DNA of 64,000 bases, from positions 7,130,001 through 7,194,000 of the forward strand of contig NC_058147.1 in the NCBI RefSeq assembly GCF_011075055.1, given 5' to 3'. This document shows, in pieces, positions 57,330 to 64,000 of this stretch. The first letter of the stretch is position 1, and each line of letters opens with the position of its first letter. A program made the translations under genes and the position numbers. The notes under the pieces were generated by a model. The model worked only from the letters and a program-made list of their open reading frames with translations. It was not told where the DNA came from and searched no databases. The DNA comes from Mangifera indica. Lineage: Eukaryota; Streptophyta; Magnoliopsida; Sapindales; Anacardiaceae.

Positions 57330-59776
57330 ATTGAAGAGACAAGACAAAAACTTAGTCAAGAATCGATCAAAATTTTTACATTACGGTAAAAAGGTCAAAA
57401 GTAATTTAATTAATTAATTAATTACAATTTATGACAACAAAATTAAATTTCAGCATGCATGAACTGGAGTGGAGATCATACACGTGGTGGGTTTGTAGTT
57501 AAATAAATAAAATTTCATAGTAGTGGGATTTTTTATTTATTTTATACGGTCGATTAATTATTATTCTCATGAATGCAATAAATTTTAAAAAAAAAAACCA
57601 AATGTTTGTACGTGCGATTGAATGGAAATGCGAGAAATGGTTTGTAGTGTTTGTTTTTGAGTATATGAAGAATATTTTTTAATTTTAAATCCCAAGGGGG
57701 GAAAAAAAAAAAAGGTGAAAACCAGAGTGTCAGACTTTTATTTTTATTTTAATAATAAAATGAAGAATAAAGGAACTACCGAAAAAGAATCTTCCAAGTT
57801 ATATATTGGATAACAATGTGTCACTTGTGTTGACTTCCCACAAGCCACTTAACTTTTTTATTACCATTTTCTTCTTCTTCATCCTTCATCACAAAAGATT
57901 TAATTTACTTACTCTCTCTTCATTTGATTCCAAATTTTCCTTCTCTAGGTCTCTGCATCTGCATTTCCAAAGATTTTCTATCATTTTTTCTACAAATTTA
58001 GTCGTCTTTAAGATATGGCAATTCAACATATGAAATCAGTTCTTTAGTCTACCCCTTTTTAAATAGATTAAGAATTTTCTAATGAAAACAAAGATAAAGA
58101 TCGTTCATTTGTTTCCTTCTTTATATATTTTTTAAACCTTTACTTATTTAATGATCCTTAAAAGTTTTAAAGAGAGAGAAAGAAGAGAAAATTTTTTTTG
58201 GTAAGGATGAGACATGAATTTCTAATCATTTATGTATCAGGAATGAGATAAGGATGTACATAAGAATTAAGGTATTTGACTCTATTTGACCAATTGTCAT
58301 CTCTATTTTTACCCATACTCCGAATTCGTTTGCCTGCATACATGTTTGAAAGGGAGAAGTGTAACATAATTCATAATTATTTGAGTATATATGAATGGCA
58401 TTAGGAAGCATGGTCCATATATCCCACTTAGAGTTGAAATGAAGGAGTGCGGAGGTGGCATGATTAATTTTGCCAAATTTGACGGGGGCTGGCAAAGGCA
58501 TGGAGCATACCCAATAAAGAATAAAAAAAGGCCCACAAATTGAGTGGTGATAACTAAATGAACAACGATAGATCATAGATGGATAGACAGATATTTTTTT
58601 ATTATATTTTATATAATCTTGCATTGTTTTTGGATCAAGTAAAAAGATAGCTTTAGCTCTCCTGTTGCTATCAGTATACATACATACATAAGTCTGCTCA
58701 AAAACAAGATTCTATCTTCTTCCTCAGTAGGGTTTTTCCATGGATAAGATAAGCTCTTAATTCTCCTTTACTAAATGACAAACTTTTATGTCATACCAAT
58801 TTCCCCGCTTTCAACCATTATTCTCCACTCATTTCACTGCACCCAGTAGATCAAACAACACGGAATTCTATCATGTCAACTTTGAAAAAACTTTCAAATA
58901 TATATTGGAAAAAATCTGTAGTGCAGAAGCTTTAAATTTTTGAATATGCAGATCAAAGATCCAACTGGTGCCCATGTATATATATAACTGAGAAAATATA
59001 AAATATTGCAAAGTTTTTCAGTTTATATTACATATAGATGAGATCAAATGCTGATTTTTTTTTTTCGAAAAAATTTTAAAACCAGTTAATTAAAAATTCA
59101 ATTTAGTTAATTAATATTTTTAATTCAATTTAAAATCAATTAATCTTTTAAACGATTCGGTTTTAATTTATGAATTTTTTTTTTCAAAACAAAAATTATC
59201 AAACTGATTCAATTAATTAACTGTTTTGAAATGGGTTCACATAATAATTTTAAAAATCAAGTAAGTCAACTTAAAATTTGGCTGTATATGGCGTGAATTA
59301 ATTCAACTCACCTAAATCTTAAACAATTATATTTAAATTGAATTATGCAAGAGGGTTACCCCATTAATTAATAAAAAATAAATAAACAAAGCTTGTTCAT
59401 ACACAATTATATTTATACATTTGTCCTACCCTGGAGCCTCTAATAGTGATTATTTTTTGTAATATCGAAGGTTGCTGAAAAAGATTGCAATAACGTATAA
59501 GAAATGAAGTTGAATTATATATAATATGATTTATAAAAAAAGTTGATATTGGACATGGGGTAGGGCCAACCCCTTCCATTTTGTGTAATTATTTAATTTA
59601 TTAATACAACTTTTACTGGTAAATTAATTCTTAATTAATTGTTAGTTCAAAGGTGATGGATTCAAAATTTTCTGATTATTTATATGACTTCAATATCAAT
59701 GCAGAAGAAGCCGGCTCTTAATGTTGTTTCAAGTTTAGACACTAGGCAAATTTCCCTTACATTCAATGCCGGCCAA
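57330..59776. other. 3' flank of the trihelix gene and gene-free AT-rich DNA
   Basis: No gene recognised. The open frames at 57806-58033, 58226-58681 and 59397-59579 have no domain, codon pattern or splice sites to support them. Confidence 0.5.
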
Positions 59777-59947
59777 CAATATTATGCAAACTCATTTTTT
59801 AAAATACAAATAGATATACACATGATATGTTATTATATAATTGGACGTTACTTTATCATTAATTTAAAATCATTTAATCACATAATAACATATTATATAT
59901 ATACTTTTTTTGAATATTTAAAAGTTGATACATATAATTTTATTATT
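59777..59947. mobile_element. Palindromic MITE family, copy 7
   Basis: CAATATTATGCAAACTCATT faces TTGATACATATAATTTTATT. Interior GATATGTTATTATATAATTG and AATCACATAATAACATATTA form the inverse pair. Confidence 0.6.
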
Positions 59948-60201
59948 TATATTATAAACATGGTCAATAAGGTCATAAAAAATACTTGTCAATATTAATC
60001 TAATAGTTAAATAAGTAATTTATTTTAATAAATTATTCTTTTAAAGTCGAGTTTATAAAAGGTTTCTCAATTATAAAAACACATTTGTGTATATATATGT
60101 TGGTAAAAATGCGGTAGATGATTATTTTTATTGCAAAGAGATATAATAAAAATTGCATTAAAATTAAAATATTGAGGCACAACTCTTTTGAAAGAGAATC
60201 G

Positions 60202-60266
60202 AGCCCTCCACAATTAGTAAAACTTGTAAACCCATGTAGTTTTACAGCAACTTAACTGTGGAGGGC
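60202..60266. repeat. Imperfect 65-bp inverted repeat (hairpin)
   Basis: AGCCCTCCACAATTAGTAAAACT pairs with AGTTTTACAGCAACTTAACTGTGGAGGGCT around a short loop (GTAAACCCATGT): about 11 perfect outer pairs, a bulged middle and 6-7 inner pairs. Flanking AAAGAGAAT motifs occur on both sides (60191 and 60286), and CTTTGACATGTCC is repeated at 60266 and 60297. Confidence 0.75.
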
Positions 60267-60429
60267 TTTGACATGTCCTCTCTTTAAAGAGAATAACTTT
60301 GACATGTCCCCTTCAAGATACAACACCTTTATCTAGTTGGAATTTTCTTAAAAAAATAAAAAAAAAAGTATGTAAGATTGATAATAGATGTGTGTACTAA
60401 ATGAATATAGGAAATATTTATATTCAACT

Positions 60430-60610
60430 CTTCACAGACTCTTCATCTTTTTATATTCACAACTCATATTTTAACTCGATTAAAAACACTATAACCAGCT
60501 CAAGTTTAATGGCTTAACTCCTATCATATTTCCTCTTTTCAACTTTCCTTTTTCATCTTCCAACTCTATCACTTTATGTAACATAAAAAATTAATGCAAG
60601 TTACAGCATT
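60430..60610. repeat. Dispersed direct repeat, copy 1
   Basis: TTTATATTCACAACTCATAT ... TTTCATCTTCCAACT ... ATGCAAGTTACAG matches 62690-62856 in the same orientation with substitutions and small indels. Confidence 0.6.
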
Positions 60611-61499
60611 TCCCGTCTCTTTTTTTTTAAAATGATGATGAAAGAATGCAAATGAGAGAGCATAAGAGAGAAAAACTAGTTAAAGATGGACTGTTATGCT
60701 TAATGAAAGTAGGTTCTACAATGAACTCTCCTTAGTGAAACAATAATCTTCACTTCAGAACCAAAGTATGTGTAACACCCACTTCAAGAAGTTCTACTTT
60801 TCGGAGAGAAGTGCTAATTTAACAATTGTTTACCTATGTATGCTTACATTTAAAATACAAGATACAACAATGAACATTCAAAATACCATAAATAATCTCA
60901 TTTAATTAATAATCTTCAACAATGAACAATGTCAAAAGATGTTGTGAAATCCATAAAACCAAAGTGTGTGTAATACAACAAATACATAAATACATATATA
61001 ACATCTTCGTTACATAACTCATAATCAACTAACATAAGTCATTGTCATGCATCCATGCCCGTTTATTTGTTGCTACGCAACTGTTATAATCACCTCTCAC
61101 CTGTAAATTAAAAAAGGAAATTAGTGAGTAGAAATCACTTGATAAATAGGAGTCTCTGATCTTATAAGCGTTTTTCTAGTTTTTTTTTTCTCTCTTGTAA
61201 TTTAGGTCACAAATAAGGATAGAAACATCATATCTTTTCAAAAATCATTTGCTGAGTATGGTTATTATTCCTTTTTATTGAAATTTCATTTTTTTTTATT
61301 GAGATATATTAAATTCTTCTTCCCAATGCTATTATTTGGCTTCAAATATGTATTTTAGGAATTACTGGGCATGTTATTAGAAGTGACAAGGTCTACCTTA
61401 ATGGAGTTCCCATTTAATTCTTGTGCAACCATTGCATCCTGTCCTCTTGTCTCCTCTTCTCGAATGCATGAGATCAAATACTCCAAGGTAATATGTTTT

Positions 61500-62645
61500 T
61501 GTTTATGATGGAGTATTTTTGGAATTCACTACAAGAAAGAGGTAGCTTGTCACTGATACCCAACATGTCAATTAGAATCAGATCAAATCAGAATTAAACC
61601 AAATGGGAAAATATATTTTATTTAACACTCCCCTATAATTATAGTGAGAGCTCACAGAGCTATAATTAAAAACAAAAGTTGATGAGTCAACGACATTATG
61701 ATAGTAGCAAGAGATAACATCATTGTTGAAAAATCAATAAGAGAGTTCTCAAAAATAGAGATAGCGTCGGTGGCAACAATGTAGAAGGAATCATCAATAC
61801 AAGAGGGAAAACCATTGACAAGAGAGATACAAGAACCAAGACATAATTGTAGTAAGAGAGATGAGAGTAGATGTTTAATTGTGTGAGGGACGAGAGTAAG
61901 TGTTCAATCGTATAAGAGGGTGGCCAAAGACACGACACAATAGAGAAGGAGGTTGTTACCGATGAGGAAAACACAAGTAAGTACATGATTTTGGAAGAAG
62001 TCACAAAAGAATTGGGAGAGAAGCCCAACAACAATGATAGTGAGAGAAAGGTTGAACGCATTCATCATGAGGCCAAGGAGATTTCCATAGAGGAAAAGGT
62101 TGTCAAAAAGATAAAGCATGATGCCTAAGTGAGTCACCAAAAGGAGAGGGTACCAAAATGACGGCAGAGCAATCGTGGGGGAAACTGTTGGCTGCTCAAA
62201 GTGTAGTAGGGTAAAAGACAAGCTTCTAAAAGTATGGGGGCGATTGATATGAGAACAAGATGAAACTCTAGAACAAGCGTTAAAAACTCACTTTTTAAAA
62301 CTAAGAAGAAGGGGGAAAAAAACCTATGCAAAAGTCAAAGGTCAATTTTAAAACTAAGGAATATAGAGGGATTTTGTCACTTTGATATCATGTAAAATTG
62401 TGAATTGAGTTATGAACTCAATCAGTATTATTAAAGAAATATTGTATAACATATAATATTATAATATAATCTAAAATAGAATTATAATCTTATAAAATAA
62501 AAAAATTAATATACAATAAATCAAAATTATATCAAATCATAATCAAAATTATATCGAATAAAACTCAAATTGAAAATTAAATCAATCAAAATCATGTTCA
62601 ATCAAAATTAATCTGAATAGGAAAATATATTTTTTTAACAATATA
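61500..62645. other. TE-like segment bounded by similar sequences
   Basis: AGATCAAATCAGAATTAAAC...GGGAAAATATATTTTATTTAACA (about 61570-61628) resembles AATCAAAATTAATCTGAATAGGAAAATATATTTTTTTAACA (62598-62641). Between them is a purine-rich stretch whose minus-strand open frames (113, 105 and 65 codons) are Leu/Ser-rich and unrecognised. Probably an old retroelement; not classifiable here. Confidence 0.3.
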
Positions 62646-62648
62646 TAT

Positions 62649-62666
62649 AGAGAGAGAGAGAGAGAG
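62649..62666. repeat. (AG)n microsatellite
   Basis: Nine AG units after a short TA run. A similar (TA)n(AG)n lies at 63137-63164. Confidence 0.85.
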
Positions 62667-62689
62667 TACTTTTACTTTTCACACACTCC

Positions 62690-62856
62690 ACCTTCTATAT
62701 TCAAAACTCATAATAACTAATACTTTAACTTGGTTAAAATCATCATCACTATTTCCATTTTAATGACTTACTCCACATATTTCATCTTTCCAACCTTCCA
62801 TCTTTCATCTTCCAAACTTTCCATAACATCAAAAGAAAAAAAAAATTCAAGTTACA
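62690..62856. repeat. Dispersed direct repeat, copy 2
   Basis: Counterpart of 60430-60610, including CTTCCATCTTTCATCTTCCA and TTCAAGTTACAATA, about 2.2 kb away in the same orientation. Confidence 0.6.
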
Positions 62857-62859
62857 ATA

Positions 62860-64000
62860 ATTTATAATATGAAACTCTAAGATTTGTGATATCAATTGGT
62901 AGGTAATTAACCCACTTAATGTCTCACAGACAAAAGCCAAAAGGAAACCACCATCTCCATTACCATCCGAGCCACTTTTCTCTAGCAACAGCACCATGCT
63001 CATAATTTTTTCACATGCTGACCATTAACTCAAGATAAGAGAAGAACTGGCCATGGAGGTCGAAAGAGAACTCGAACAAGAGATCATGGGAGGCATTTTA
63101 TCGTTTTGATTCGCAGGTTAACTGACCTTGAAACCAATATATATATATAGAGAGAGAGAGAGAGCTTCAAATTTGTGTAATCACAGGATTCAGAAGCGTT
63201 AAATATTAGAAAAATACTCCGTTTGGAACCTTTTTATTAACTTAAAAAAAAAAATACAAAATCAGTTTATTTTATTATTTATCATCCGTCTAATTTCTTT
63301 AAAATTGAAATTTTTCTTTACTTTTTAGCATTCAAAGATTCCCCTTCTACATCAAACTTATTAGACAAGACTAAGTGGAGTTCTCGACCAAATAAAGGCA
63401 GGCTCCATAATACTTGTTCCCCCATTTTCAGTGCCTATGTAAAGCTATCATCTTACTTCATATTTAATTATGCTCATGGTAGTCAAATTCTACACTGTAT
63501 TGTTTATCAAAAATTAATTTTTTCGTTTTGTATATCGTATTATAGGATACGTCTATTTAAGAATAAAATATTAATAAAATAACAAAAAATTTTAATTAAC
63601 ATGTCATTATTTTAGAAAATATCACAAATAACCTTCACGATTTAAAATTTTTCATATTCACTTCTACTACATTTTTATTTTCTCTAAAAATGTGTATTGA
63701 TCTATATCAGTAATATATATCGTATTATAAAATGCGCATTCTATCGTACAATATTTTCACTGTTTCATATTAATTCGATATATCTTATGATACATATTGT
63801 AAAATACATATTGTATATTATAGGATACTAATAATCATATTTATACTTGTAATCAATCTTTGTTCTTATTCCATTGAAGCTCAAAAAACAAAAAAATAGT
63901 AAACTAACCCTAATATTAAAAAACTGGCAACACACAGATAGTAGCTTTGAATGACCTGAAATTTTCTTATATAGTAGTGGTTCCAAATGAAAGCGAGGCA
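62860..64000. other. Gene-free right edge
   Basis: Only short unsupported frames (62782-63003 minus; a 19-codon frame at 63053 plus). About 63690-63830 is rich in GATACATATTG/TATCGTATTA motifs like those inside the hAT-like element at 8270-8650. Confidence 0.45.

Noticed and set aside
56784..57359. Minus-strand open frame of 191 codons
   Set aside because: Antisense shadow of the trihelix gene; no domain, and the plus frame carries two clear trihelix domains.
61720..62221. Overlapping Leu/Ser/Phe-rich minus-strand frames as a membrane protein gene
   Set aside because: Composition reflects a purine-rich plus strand; frames overlap each other, and there are no splice sites, no family match and repeat-like flanks.

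Overview
This is nuclear DNA of a eudicot plant. It is AT-rich and intron-containing, full of transposon remains, and its recognisable genes belong to plant families. The species cannot be named from the sequence alone. I see no rRNA, tRNA or CRISPR array.

Five genes look real. From left to right they are: the first coding exon of LSM3 (minus strand, running off the left edge); a seven-exon WAT1-related/UMAMIT transporter (9557-11303, plus); a seven-exon 2-oxoglutarate/Fe(II) dioxygenase (21200-24633, minus); a second, about 93% identical UMAMIT copy (31215-33085, plus); and a two-exon GT-2-type trihelix transcription factor (55350-57329, plus). The exon structures close in frame with GT-AG introns.

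Broken gene pieces are frequent. They include an ACT-domain STY-type kinase (12.5-14.6 kb), a cytochrome P450 exon-1 fragment (17.8-18.25 kb), two inverted P450 exon-2 copies (20.2-20.7 and 25.3-25.9 kb), an orphan UMAMIT last exon (34.86-34.97 kb), a V-ATPase subunit H pseudogene split by a MITE (36.8-37.8 kb), and DUF1985 and gypsy gag remnants (39.4-40.6 kb).

The 19.2-28.4 kb block is an inverted duplication around the intact dioxygenase gene. The right arm was later interrupted by a 1.5-kb MULE with a 9-bp target duplication and cut by a copia LTR. A piece of the dioxygenase first exon is repeated beside the right arm, part of it as a perfect ~34-bp inverted repeat. A complete but decayed Ty1/copia element with 5-bp target duplications fills 41370-46960.

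Most of the remaining sequence is short non-autonomous DNA transposons. There are several MULE-like families sharing a CCCACCCAAG-type terminus, hAT-like and Tourist-like MITEs, and a ~170-190 bp palindromic MITE family in the right half. Between 48.2 and 55.3 kb and after 57.4 kb the DNA is largely gene-free and holds MITEs and microsatellites.

I found no convincing new biological system. The most unusual structure is the rearranged P450/dioxygenase block with its potential hairpin RNA source.
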